Positions 6,424 to 14,806 of a stretch of 16,108 nucleotides of DNA are shown here, piece by piece. This DNA is from Methylococcaceae bacterium. GTDB lineage: Bacteria; Pseudomonadota; Gammaproteobacteria; Methylococcales; Methylomonadaceae. Position 1 is the stretch's first letter. Every line of letters starts with the position of its first letter. The stretch lies in contig JAKIVF010000081.1 of NCBI GenBank assembly GCA_021647145.1, forward strand, positions 1-16,108, written 5' to 3'. The notes under the pieces are model-generated. The model made no database searches, was not told where the DNA came from, and worked only from the letters and a program-made list of their open reading frames with translations. A program made the translations under genes and the position numbers.

Positions 6424-8652
6424 TTAGCTTTCCAAAGCATCGACACGTTGAAATCCTCTTGGCAATGCAACTCCCCTTTTAGCCCTACTGCCCATATAAG
6501 CTTCAATATCAATGGCTTTAAGAGAAAGGTGTCTTTTTCCAGAAATAATCTTTAAAATACCATCATTCGGAATTATTGCTACAGACACTACCTCATCTTT
6601 GTTTGAAGAAAAATCAGCAGGGGGTATTTGTATTAATTTATTACCTTTTCCTTTTGCAAGCGCAGGCAATTCTAAGACTGGAAAAATCAGCAATCTCCCC
6701 TGCAATGTAACAACTGCAACTAAATCTGAGTCACTGTTTATTTCAATAGGTGCTAATGCTTTTGCATCGGCTTTAAGAGAAATCGCAGCCTTTCCTGCCT
6801 TATTTTTACTTTGCAAATCTTTTAACTGAACTCTAAAGCCATACCCCGTATTACTTACTAATAAATACCAATCTTCAGGCTGCCCTGCAAACAGATGAGA
6901 GAAAAAGGACCCAGCAACAGGCTTTAGTCGCCCAGTAAGTGGTTCTCCCTGACTTCTGGCTGATGGTAAATCATGAGTCGAGGTATTATAAACACGACCG
7001 GTCGAGTCCAAAATATAAACTGGTTGCGTTGATCGACCTTTTGTAGAATCCAGGTATTTATCGCCTGAACGATAATTTAGGCTTTGTACATCAATATCAT
7101 GACCTTTGGCTGCTCTAATCCACCCTTTTTGTGACAATATAATCGTCAACGGCTCATTACTTATCAATGCTGTAGTATCTAACGCCTTGGAGACACTTCT
7201 CTCTACAATCGGTGATCGTCTATCATCACCATATTTTTCAGCATCTCGCTCAAGCTCTGTTTTAATCAGCCGGTTTAATAATCGTTTAGATCCCAGGGTT
7301 TTTTCCAATGCTTTCCGTTCTTTTTCAAGTTCATCCTGCTCACCCTTGATTTTCATTTCTTCAAGTTTAGCTAAATGACGTAGTTTTAATTCAAGAATTG
7401 CTTCCGCCTGAATATCACTAATACTAAACCGCTCCATTAATACTGGCTTGGGTTTATCGTGTTCTCTAATAATCGCAATCACTTCATCAATATTTAAAAA
7501 CGCAATTAACAGTGCATCCAAAACATGTAATCTAGCCAACACTTTTTCCAGGCGGTGTTGTAATCGCCTTCGAACTGTCTCGGCTCTAAACTGTAACCAT
7601 TCTGTTAAAATTGTCAGTAAATTTTTAACGACAGGTTTACCGCTCAGGCCAATCATATTTAGATTAACGCGGTAATTTTTTTCAAGATCAGTTGTGGCGA
7701 ATAAATGAGACATCACTGAGTCAAGGTCTGCTCGTTTTGACTTTGGAATGATCACTAAACGCGTTGGGTTTTCATGATCTGATTCATCCCTTAAATCTTC
7801 AACCATGGGTAATTTTTTAGCTAACATTTGAGCTGCAATTTGTTCCAGTAACTTAGAACCTGAAACCTGATGCGGTAATGCAGTAATTACCACATTATTA
7901 TCTTCAACTTCATAGATTGCTCGCATTTTTATAGAGCCATTACCGGTACTGTAGATTTTCTTAATATCCTCAGTTGAAGTAATAATTTCAGCAGAAGTCG
8001 GATAATCGGGGCCTTTAATATGGGTCATCAAAGCGTCTAGTGTTGTATCTGGCTCATCTAAAAGCAGAATACAGGCATTAACCACTTCACGAAGATTATG
8101 TGGGGGAATATCCGTTGCCATCCCAACAGCAATGCCCATTGTTCCGTTTAATAAAATATTGGGTAATCGAGCGGGTAATAAAACAGGCTCTTGCAAAGTC
8201 CCATCAAAATTATCAACCCAATCTACTGTGCCCTGTCCTAATTCACTCAGTAAAGTATTAGCATATGCGGTCAGACGCGATTCGGTGTAGCGCATTGCAG
8301 CAAATGATTTAGGGTCATCAGATGAGCCCCAGTTTCCTTGCCCATCAACCAGAGGATAACGATAAGAAAAACCCTGTGCCATAATAACCATGGCTTCATA
8401 ACAAGCTGAATCACCATGAGGATGATACTTCCCCAACACATCCCCAACGGTTCTGGCCGATTTTTTAAATTTAGCTAATGCATTCAAACCCAGCTCAGAC
8501 ATCGCATAAACAATTCGTCTCTGTACTGGTTTTAAACCATCCCCAATATGCGGTAGCGCCCTATCTAAAATCACGTACATGGAATAATCCAGATACGCCT
8601 TTTCGGCAAAATCTTTTAAAGGTAATTGCTCAAAGTTATCTTGTATTCCCAT
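6424..8652 (-). CDS. parC: DNA topoisomerase IV subunit A
   Basis: This is the breakage-reunion subunit of topoisomerase IV, which works with ParE to decatenate daughter chromosomes. At 742 aa it is close to E. coli ParC (752 aa) and similar along its whole length. The active-site tyrosine is Tyr122 in AAMRYTESRL. ParC-type landmarks include KYHPHGDSACYEAMV, GIAVGMATDIPPHNLREV, DLRDESDHENPTRLVI and LELKLRHLAKLEEMKI, followed by the C-terminal beta-pinwheel repeats. The quinolone-resistance positions (E. coli Ser80 and Glu84) are Ser82 and Glu86, the susceptible type. The start is two bases after the thioesterase stop. Its AAAGGATGA Shine-Dalgarno lies inside the end of that gene, so it is the last cistron of a three-gene operon. 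Confidence 0.97.
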   Translation of the reverse strand: MGIQDNFEQLPLKDFAEKAYLDYSMYVILDRALPHIGDGLKPVQRRIVYAMSELGLNALAKFKKSARTVGDVLGKYHPHGDSACYEAMVIMAQGFSYRYPLVDGQGNWGSSDDPKSFAAMRYTESRLTAYANTLLSELGQGTVDWVDNFDGTLQEPVLLPARLPNILLNGTMGIAVGMATDIPPHNLREVVNACILLLDEPDTTLDALMTHIKGPDYPTSAEIITSTEDIKKIYSTGNGSIKMRAIYEVEDNNVVITALPHQVSGSKLLEQIAAQMLAKKLPMVEDLRDESDHENPTRLVIIPKSKRADLDSVMSHLFATTDLEKNYRVNLNMIGLSGKPVVKNLLTILTEWLQFRAETVRRRLQHRLEKVLARLHVLDALLIAFLNIDEVIAIIREHDKPKPVLMERFSISDIQAEAILELKLRHLAKLEEMKIKGEQDELEKERKALEKTLGSKRLLNRLIKTELERDAEKYGDDRRSPIVERSVSKALDTTALISNEPLTIILSQKGWIRAAKGHDIDVQSLNYRSGDKYLDSTKGRSTQPVYILDSTGRVYNTSTHDLPSARSQGEPLTGRLKPVAGSFFSHLFAGQPEDWYLLVSNTGYGFRVQLKDLQSKNKAGKAAISLKADAKALAPIEINSDSDLVAVVTLQGRLLIFPVLELPALAKGKGNKLIQIPPADFSSNKDEVVSVAIIPNDGILKIISGKRHLSLKAIDIEAYMGSRAKRGVALPRGFQRVDALES

Positions 8653-8654
8653 AA

Positions 8655-9152
8655 TTACAAATCATCCTTTGATATTTCAACATGCAACTGTGCATTTTTT
8701 TTCATATTCTCTTTCCGCAACCTTCGGCGCATCGCACCTGCTTCAAATAATCGTTTATCTAGCTCAGAAGTTAACTCTAAAGGCGCTACTTTAACTGATT
8801 TTCCCTGACCATCTACCGCCACCATCGTAAAATAACATGATGTCGTATGCCTTTTTTCATCTGACCTTAAGTCTTCAGCAACGACTCTAATACCTATCTC
8901 CATCGAAGACGTGCCAACATAATTTACATTGGCATAAAAAGTGACTAATTCACCTACCTCAACTTTTTGTTTAAAAAACACTTGATCCAAAGACATCGTA
9001 ACAACATATTGTCTACAATATTTTGCAGCACAAGCATAAGCCACTTGATCCAAAAGTTTTAAAAGTGAACCGCCGTGAACATGCCCCGAAAAATTAGCCA
9101 TATCTGGCGTCATTAATACCGTCATTGTTAATGATTTTTCTTGTTTACTCAC
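8655..9152 (-). CDS. Acyl-CoA thioesterase, hotdog fold (YciA/ACOT type)
   Basis: It hydrolyses acyl-CoA to free acid and CoA in the cytoplasm; the chain-length preference cannot be read from the sequence. The single hotdog domain (about 8-130) carries the family motifs GHVHGG (23-28) followed by LLKLLDQVAYACA with the likely catalytic Asp35. FFKQKVEVGELVTFYANVNY and TSSMEIGIRVVAEDL follow, then a charged C-terminal tail (about 135-165). The GTG start overlaps the upstream cvfB-like stop by 8 nt (GTGAGTAA), implying translational coupling; an ATG at residue 10 is a possible alternative start. It is the middle gene of the operon with parC. Confidence 0.9.
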   Translation of the reverse strand: MSKQEKSLTMTVLMTPDMANFSGHVHGGSLLKLLDQVAYACAAKYCRQYVVTMSLDQVFFKQKVEVGELVTFYANVNYVGTSSMEIGIRVVAEDLRSDEKRHTTSCYFTMVAVDGQGKSVKVAPLELTSELDKRLFEAGAMRRRLRKENMKKNAQLHVEISKDDL

Positions 9153-9987
9153 TTTTATCTACCAAACTGATACTGCCTTTATCAATAGAAATAATACGTT
9201 TTTTATAGAGCGTACCAATAGACTGTTTAAACACTTTTTTGCTGACACCAAAAAATTTATAGATTTCTTCGGGCGGACTTTTATCAGTAATTAACATCAC
9301 CCCTCCTTGAGTTTTAAGTTTAGAAAGAATTTTTTCTGTTACCGAATCAACTTTATCAGTATATTTGGCGATTTGTAGAACCAAGTCAATTTTATTATCT
9401 TCTCTAATCTTTTTAATATAACCTACCGTCTTTTGGCCTTTTCTTAACTTTTGAAAAATCTCATTCCTATAAAGAACACCCCAAAACTCATTATTAATAA
9501 CTGCTTTGTAGCCTAAATCGGTTTCATCAGCAATAATTAAATCAACTTTTTGCCCTTCTTTAAAATAAAAAGCCTCTTCCTGAATAAAGTCATCTAACAG
9601 CATAGATGCTGTCACCCGATTACTTTCATCCAAAAAAACCTTCACCAGACACGATCTGCCTTCGACCACTTTTGATGTTTGCTCACTAAAGGGAAGCAAT
9701 AAATCTTTAGCTAAACCCCAATCTAAAAAAGCACCCACAGTACTAACAGAAACACACTTTAACCAAGCAACATCATCAACCTGAGCATAGGGTAATTTAG
9801 TCGTTGCGACTAATGAGTCTTTAGCGTCCGCATACACAAAAACGTTAAGCTGATCACCCACCTTACTTTCTTTAGGTGCATCAGTTAATGGCAATAGCAC
9901 CTCACCTAAATCCCCACCCTCTAAATGCATTTCTTTAGCGTACAACTTAATAATTTTAAGTTGATTAAATTTACCTATTTCTATCAT
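9145..9987 (-). CDS. CvfB/YitL-family S1 RNA-binding protein
   Basis: This 280-aa protein has the CvfB layout: three S1-like OB folds (roughly residues 1-65, 68-130 and 140-215) and a C-terminal winged helix (about 220-275). Recognisable stretches are VGAFLDWGLAKDLLLPFSEQ in the second S1 domain, GYKAVINNEFWGVLYRNEIF in the third, and DKSPPEEIYKFFGVSKKVFK in the winged helix. CvfB of Staphylococcus aureus binds RNA and affects virulence-gene expression; the role in gammaproteobacteria is poorly defined. It is the first gene of the operon with the thioesterase and parC, starting at ATG 9987 with no obvious Shine-Dalgarno. The promoter must lie in the 206-bp gap shared with the divergent Crp-type gene, where I see no clear consensus on this strand. 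Confidence 0.88.
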   Translation of the reverse strand: MIEIGKFNQLKIIKLYAKEMHLEGGDLGEVLLPLTDAPKESKVGDQLNVFVYADAKDSLVATTKLPYAQVDDVAWLKCVSVSTVGAFLDWGLAKDLLLPFSEQTSKVVEGRSCLVKVFLDESNRVTASMLLDDFIQEEAFYFKEGQKVDLIIADETDLGYKAVINNEFWGVLYRNEIFQKLRKGQKTVGYIKKIREDNKIDLVLQIAKYTDKVDSVTEKILSKLKTQGGVMLITDKSPPEEIYKFFGVSKKVFKQSIGTLYKKRIISIDKGSISLVDKSE

Positions 9988-10178
9988 CTGTTTTAAATGC
10001 TAAATCATAATGACGGGCATTGTAGCGTATTAATTCATAAACCTTCACATTCCTTTTGTAAATTTACTGTTTTATCTTTCAATCAATCAAGGGTGCTTTA
10101 TTAATTAATAGAGACTCTCTAAAATTACACTTAATTCATATTCCTAAGTAATCCTCATGTAAAATAAAACTTACATCT

Positions 10179-10186
10179 AAGGGGGA
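10179..10186 (+). promoter_or_regulatory. Strong ribosome binding site of the Crp/Fnr gene
   Basis: AAGGGGGA lies 7 nt upstream of ATG 10194 and fixes that start. It is clearly stronger than the Shine-Dalgarno sequences of its downstream neighbours. Confidence 0.7.
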
Positions 10187-10193
10187 CTCCATT

Positions 10194-10895
10194 ATGGCTC
10201 ATTCTTTATCTGAAAAACGCACATTACTAGCAAAAAACATCCTGTTTTGTAAACTGACTGAAAATGAACTAAACAAACTTTTAAAATTATCCACAGAATC
10301 TTCTTATACAAAAGGACAACTTATTTTTCAAAAAGGGGATGCTGGAGACAGTTTACTTGCAGTACTTGAAGGTGAAGTTAGTATCAGCGCTAATTCTGAA
10401 GACGGTAAAGAAATCATCTTAAATACGATTCCCCAGGGCGAGATGTTTGGTGAAATTGCATGCATTGATAGCGTCGAACGATCAGCAACAGCAACAGCGG
10501 TAAGTCATTGTACTTTATTGGCAATAAATCGAAATGACTTTATTCCTTTTTTAAAAACCAATCCAGAAATTGCAATAGAGCTGCTTAAAGCTTTATGCCT
10601 AAAATTAAGAGACACCTCTAATAGAGTTGAGACCGTTGGCTTACTCCCTGTTCATATTAAACTAGCCCGTTTTTTATTAAACGCCAGCGAGAAATCAGGA
10701 CAAAAGAAAGCAAATGGTTTACTGCTTGACTGGAAAAAATCACAACAAGTGATTGGTAATGAAATTGGCACATCACGCGAAAGTGTTAACAGACTATTAA
10801 ATCAATGGAAAAAACAAAAAATATTGTTATTAGGCGGACAAAGCCTCAGCATTACAATCATAGACATTGATGCACTAGAAGCTATTGCAAATTAG
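10194..10895 (+). CDS. Crp/Fnr-family transcription regulator with cyclic-nucleotide-binding domain
   Basis: This 233-aa regulator has an N-terminal cyclic-nucleotide-binding beta-roll (about 18-130), a dimerisation helix (about 130-150) and a C-terminal Crp-type winged helix (about 160-230). The phosphate-binding cassette is present as FGEIACIDSVERSATATA (85-102), including Glu87 and the R-S-A triplet (96-98) that contacts the ribose-phosphate. It is therefore likely to bind cAMP or cGMP rather than a redox centre, and it has no Fnr cysteine cluster. The HTH is around GTSRESVNRLLNQWKK (192-207). A nucleotidyl cyclase gene starts 26 bp downstream, which strongly suggests producer and sensor of the same second messenger. 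I found no clear TGTGA-N6-TCACA site in the window, so its DNA target is unknown. Confidence 0.92.
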   Translation: MAHSLSEKRTLLAKNILFCKLTENELNKLLKLSTESSYTKGQLIFQKGDAGDSLLAVLEGEVSISANSEDGKEIILNTIPQGEMFGEIACIDSVERSATATAVSHCTLLAINRNDFIPFLKTNPEIAIELLKALCLKLRDTSNRVETVGLLPVHIKLARFLLNASEKSGQKKANGLLLDWKKSQQVIGNEIGTSRESVNRLLNQWKKQKILLLGGQSLSITIIDIDALEAIAN

Positions 10896-10921
10896 CATCT
10901 ATTTATTTCCAGCGGCCAACT

Positions 10922-12811
10922 ATGAAGAATAAAACAGTACAATTTCTAATTCTTACCTTTGTTTTTCTGTCTGTTTTATCTCTTTATAAACATAGCAAAC
11001 TAGAATTTTTAGAGTTATATGCCTATGACCACCTTCTTCAAAAATATTCAGTAAAAATACAAAGCTCTCCCGTCACTGTTATCACTTTAACCGAAGATGA
11101 TTTTCGCAAACAAAATCGCTGGGAAATATCTGATGCCTTATTAGCAGACATACTATCAAATCTTTTAGAGTATAAAGCTAAAGTCATCGGTGTCGATGCT
11201 TACCGAGACTTCCCAGTCCCTCCTGGTTACAAAAGGCTGGAAAAACTATTCCTTAATCATCAAAATATTGTTGTCACGACTAAATTTGGTAACAAAGAAC
11301 AAAAAGGGGTTTCTCCGCCTCCTGCACTTAAAAATACAGATCAAACGGGATTAGCTGATATGCCAGTTGACAGAGACAATACAGTTCGACGTGGCTTGCT
11401 CTATCTTAATGATAATCAATCAACCTCCTATTCTTTAGCATTTCAACTTGCCATTAAGTATTTACAAGATAAAAAAAAACCAATTTCATTCGGATGGGAC
11501 AAAGAATCTCAACTTCATCTAGGAGAAAGTATTATAAAACCATTTCAACCAACCGATGGAGGCTATGAGGATGAGCAAATTCAAGGATTTCAATTTCTTT
11601 TAGATTACTGTAGCCCTACTGATGCAATCCCACGCTACGACCTTGCAACTTTTCAATCCGGAAATATTCAAATAGATGATTTCAAAGATAAAACAGTATT
11701 AATAGGAACAGTAGCAGAAAGCCATAAAGACCATGCGCTTACATCATGCAGTAAATTATCAGAAAATAACAAACCTGTTAGTGGCGTACTACTTCATGCC
11801 GCAGCAACAGACCAACTCATTAGATTTGCCCAACAAAAACAATCTACCTTAAGCACAGCAACAGATTTGCAAGAAATCTTGTGGCTATTTCTATGGACTT
11901 TTTTAGGAGGATATTTCAGTCAACTCCAACTCTCTTTGTCACAACAAATTATGGTCTGGATAGCCGGGCTTGGAATATTATTCTTAGTAACCGACCAATT
12001 TTTTGCTAACAACATTTGGTTAATCAGTGCAACGCCAGCCATTGCATGGCTTCTGTCTAGCATATTAACAACAGCTTACAAAGCCTCTCAGGAAAAAAAA
12101 GATCGCGCACTATTAATGAATCTATTCTCTAAACATGTTGCGCCAGAAATTGCTGAAGAAATTTGGCAAAACCACGATCAGTTTTTTGCAAAGGGTCGCC
12201 CTCTGCCTCAAAAAACCATAGCCACAGTAATATTTACCGATATCCAACACTTTACCACCATAGCTGAAGAGCTAGACCCCGAAACTTTATTCAATTGGTT
12301 AAATGACTATTTAGAAGGCATGACCCCTATAGTCGCCTCTCACAAAGGTGTTGTTATTCGTTTTATTGGCGATGCCATCTTTGGTGCCTTTGGTATCCCT
12401 GTACCTCGCCAATCCAAAACAGAAATTCAGCAAGATGCTCTTAATGCAGTAAATTGCGCGTTAGCAATGGAGAAAAAATTGATTGAATTAAATAAAAAAT
12501 GGGCAGAACAAGGCTTACCCCCAGTTGGCATGCGTATTGGGTTGCACACAGGCTCCTTAGCAACGGGAAACATAGGCGATAAAGATCGAATGGAATATAC
12601 CATTCATGGTGACACTGTTAATATAGCAGCTCGCTTAGAAGGGTTTGATAAAACACAATTTAAACCCGATTATTTTAAGTATCCTTGCCGTCTATTAATT
12701 GGCGGAGAAACTTTACAATATATTGGAAACCAGTTCCAAGTTGAAGCGATAGGAAATATAACGCTGCGAGGAAAAAAAGAGGCGATTAGCGTTTTTAGGA
12801 TAACAAATTAA
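10922..12811 (+). CDS. CHASE2-domain class III adenylate/guanylate cyclase, membrane sensor
   Basis: This 629-aa inner-membrane cyclase has an N-terminal membrane helix (about 5-22) and an extracytoplasmic CHASE2 sensor domain (about 28-300, with VIGVDAYRDFP and FKDKTVLIGTVAES). Two to three membrane helices follow (about 318-386), then a cytoplasmic class III catalytic domain (about 430-625). The metal-binding aspartates are D440 (VIFTDIQHFT) and D484 (RFIGDAIFGAFG). The transition-state pair is N567 and R571 in GDTVNIAARLE. The base-selecting position, usually Lys in adenylate cyclases and Glu in guanylate cyclases, is Arg480, while the partner position is Thr560 as in class IIIb enzymes. 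Product specificity is thus uncertain, with cAMP the more likely. It is probably co-transcribed with the Crp-type regulator 26 bp upstream. No good Shine-Dalgarno precedes ATG 10922. Confidence 0.93.
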   Translation: MKNKTVQFLILTFVFLSVLSLYKHSKLEFLELYAYDHLLQKYSVKIQSSPVTVITLTEDDFRKQNRWEISDALLADILSNLLEYKAKVIGVDAYRDFPVPPGYKRLEKLFLNHQNIVVTTKFGNKEQKGVSPPPALKNTDQTGLADMPVDRDNTVRRGLLYLNDNQSTSYSLAFQLAIKYLQDKKKPISFGWDKESQLHLGESIIKPFQPTDGGYEDEQIQGFQFLLDYCSPTDAIPRYDLATFQSGNIQIDDFKDKTVLIGTVAESHKDHALTSCSKLSENNKPVSGVLLHAAATDQLIRFAQQKQSTLSTATDLQEILWLFLWTFLGGYFSQLQLSLSQQIMVWIAGLGILFLVTDQFFANNIWLISATPAIAWLLSSILTTAYKASQEKKDRALLMNLFSKHVAPEIAEEIWQNHDQFFAKGRPLPQKTIATVIFTDIQHFTTIAEELDPETLFNWLNDYLEGMTPIVASHKGVVIRFIGDAIFGAFGIPVPRQSKTEIQQDALNAVNCALAMEKKLIELNKKWAEQGLPPVGMRIGLHTGSLATGNIGDKDRMEYTIHGDTVNIAARLEGFDKTQFKPDYFKYPCRLLIGGETLQYIGNQFQVEAIGNITLRGKKEAISVFRITN

Positions 12812-12843
12812 AAACCCATTTATATCTTTAAAATACAATATGT

Positions 12844-12874
12844 TATAAAATATAAAATATAAAATATAAAATAT
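12844..12874. repeat. 7-bp tandem repeat TATAAAA, 4.4 copies
   Basis: Four exact copies of TATAAAA (12844-12850, 12851-12857, 12858-12864, 12865-12871) plus TAT lie in the 107-bp gap between the cyclase and the TPS transporter gene. This is where that gene's promoter would be. Slippage could change promoter spacing. Chance in A/T-rich DNA is a real alternative. Confidence 0.7.
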
Positions 12875-12918
12875 TTTGATATTAATATTCTTTAATACCT
12901 TATAAAAAATCCAACATA

Positions 12919-14724
12919 ATGTGTCTTTTTAACAAAAAAAAAATAATCGTCACGCTCCCCCTTTTATTAAGTTTTCAAGCTTTTAACACTCAAGCAGATC
13001 AGCCGACAGTAAAATTTCCACCAATTACCCCCCCTGATGCACTAAGTAATGAGAAACCAAAGCTACCCGACACACAGCTTCGTCCCCCACAAAAAAAGCC
13101 TAAATTCAGTTTACCACCCATTAATACTACACCCGACAAAAACCAACGTTTATCTTCTGCTTTTAAGATATTTGTCAAAAAAATTCAGCTAATAGGTAAC
13201 ACTGCCTTTACTGAGAAAGAATTACAAGAAATCACCGCTCATTTTGAAAATCGCACCATTACAAACGAAGAATTACAAGCCCTGCGCCACCAGCTAACAC
13301 GCTATTATATTGACCATGGCTACATTAATTCAGGTGTCACACTTCCAGACCAAGATATTAACAATGGCATCATTCAGTTGCAAGTTATTGAAGGTGAGTT
13401 AACCCATCTTAATATTACGGGTAATGACTGGCTTAAATCATCCTATATTGATAACAGAATGACGCAAAGTTTTACCCCTCCCCTTAACATTAATAACATA
13501 CAGGATCGTTTATTACTATTACAACAAGACCCTCTGATAGACCATGTTAATGCAGAACTTCGCCCAGGTCTAAAGCCTGGCGAAAGTAATATGAATCTAC
13601 ATATTACAGAAGCAAAACCTTATCAGGCAGGCATCGTTGCTGCTAACAATATTTCCCCAAGTATTGGTGGTATTAGTGGAAACTTTTGGTTAACACACCG
13701 TAATTTAACGGGTTACGGGGATGCTTTATTTTTTAGTTACTCTGTCGCAGAAGGGCTGGATGATTTTAGTGGCTCTTATTCCATTCCCTTTACTGCCAAA
13801 GATACTCGCTTAAAACTCTATTACCAAAATAGTGAATCTGATGTGATAGAAAGCCCGATTGAAGAAGATGTTAATATTCATAGTCGTTCAGAAACCTATG
13901 GCATCTCTCTTTCCCAACCATTCTTCAGAACACCGGAGCAAGCCTTAACCTTATCACTGGCATTTGAACATAGACGAAGTAAAACATTTATCAATACTAA
14001 TCCTTTTCCATTTGCTGCAGGTGTACCAGTGCAAGGTGAAGATAAAGGTGAAAGTAAATTATCAGTCCTCCGTTTTAGCCAAGATTGGTTACACCGCAGC
14101 CAAACCCAAGTCATTGCGTCTCGATCAACTTTTAACCTAGGCTTTGACGTATTAGGTGCGACTAACAACAAGGGCGATACACCCGATGGACAATTCTTTT
14201 CTTGGCTAGGACAATTTCAATGGGTTAGGCGTATTCCTCTACTAGACAGCCAGTTGATATTCCGAACAGATGCACAATTAGCCAGTGAATCATTACTCCC
14301 CTTAGAAAAATTTTCAGTCGGAGGAATGCACAGCGTACGTGGCTATCGCGAAAACCAATTGGTAAGAGACAATGGAGCCGTCACATCTCTAGAATGGAGA
14401 ATCCCTATTTTTCGCTTACCCATCCCTGGCATCAGTAAAACAATCAACGATGGGTCATTGCAAATAGCAACATTTGCTGATTTTGGCTGGTCAGATAACC
14501 AGAATACAACCGACATGGATCCAGAAGACCAAGAAACCCTGAATGTAGCAACCCCTGGACCAAAAACCATCGGTAGCTGGGGACTGGGGTTACGTTGGGA
14601 TCCATCCCCCGTAATACATTCAGAATTTTATTGGGGTGTTCCTTTTCGTAGCATAAAAGAAGGCACAAAACATGATATACAAGACTATGGCATCCATTTT
14701 CAAGTCAACATTCAATCATTTTAA
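12919..14724 (+). CDS. Two-partner secretion outer-membrane transporter (FhaC/ShlB family, TpsB)
   Basis: It exports the TpsA exoprotein across the outer membrane. The 601-aa precursor has a signal peptide (about 1-26, cleavage likely after NTQA), a proline-rich linker (about 29-72), POTRA 1 (about 83-157, from FVKKIQLIGNTAFTEKEL) and POTRA 2 (about 159-232). A 16-stranded beta-barrel follows (about 233-601) and ends in Phe. The conserved loop-6 motif of the Omp85/TpsB superfamily is VRGY at 473-476 (SVGGMHSVRGYRE), and FWLTHRNLTGYGD marks the start of the barrel. The exoprotein gene begins 82 bp downstream. ATG 12919 lacks a visible ribosome binding site, but the signal peptide directly after it supports this start. 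Confidence 0.94.
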   Translation: MCLFNKKKIIVTLPLLLSFQAFNTQADQPTVKFPPITPPDALSNEKPKLPDTQLRPPQKKPKFSLPPINTTPDKNQRLSSAFKIFVKKIQLIGNTAFTEKELQEITAHFENRTITNEELQALRHQLTRYYIDHGYINSGVTLPDQDINNGIIQLQVIEGELTHLNITGNDWLKSSYIDNRMTQSFTPPLNINNIQDRLLLLQQDPLIDHVNAELRPGLKPGESNMNLHITEAKPYQAGIVAANNISPSIGGISGNFWLTHRNLTGYGDALFFSYSVAEGLDDFSGSYSIPFTAKDTRLKLYYQNSESDVIESPIEEDVNIHSRSETYGISLSQPFFRTPEQALTLSLAFEHRRSKTFINTNPFPFAAGVPVQGEDKGESKLSVLRFSQDWLHRSQTQVIASRSTFNLGFDVLGATNNKGDTPDGQFFSWLGQFQWVRRIPLLDSQLIFRTDAQLASESLLPLEKFSVGGMHSVRGYRENQLVRDNGAVTSLEWRIPIFRLPIPGISKTINDGSLQIATFADFGWSDNQNTTDMDPEDQETLNVATPGPKTIGSWGLGLRWDPSPVIHSEFYWGVPFRSIKEGTKHDIQDYGIHFQVNIQSF

Positions 14725-14748
14725 AATACTAAACTAGCCACATAAGTT

Positions 14749-14761
14749 GAGCTGCCAGCTC
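14749..14761 (+). other. Small hairpin between tpsB and tpsA genes
   Basis: GAGCT/AGCTC (14749-14753/14757-14761) with a GCC loop lies between the transporter stop and the exoprotein ribosome binding site. No U-tract follows, so transcription probably continues. It may balance expression of the two partners, but this is only a structural observation. Confidence 0.3.
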
Positions 14762-14806
14762 TTTGGCAACCCACTATTTATAATATCTGTTGGAGAGCAT
14801 AAGCGA

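Noticed and set aside
9988..10193. A Crp binding site between the cvfB-like and Crp/Fnr genes
   Set aside because: No sequence close to TGTGA-N6-TCACA was found. Short A/T-rich half-sites are not informative.
14747..14806. TTG at 14747 as the exoprotein start
   Set aside because: It would put 20 non-signal residues before the signal peptide. The ATG at 14807 has a well-placed GGAGAG.
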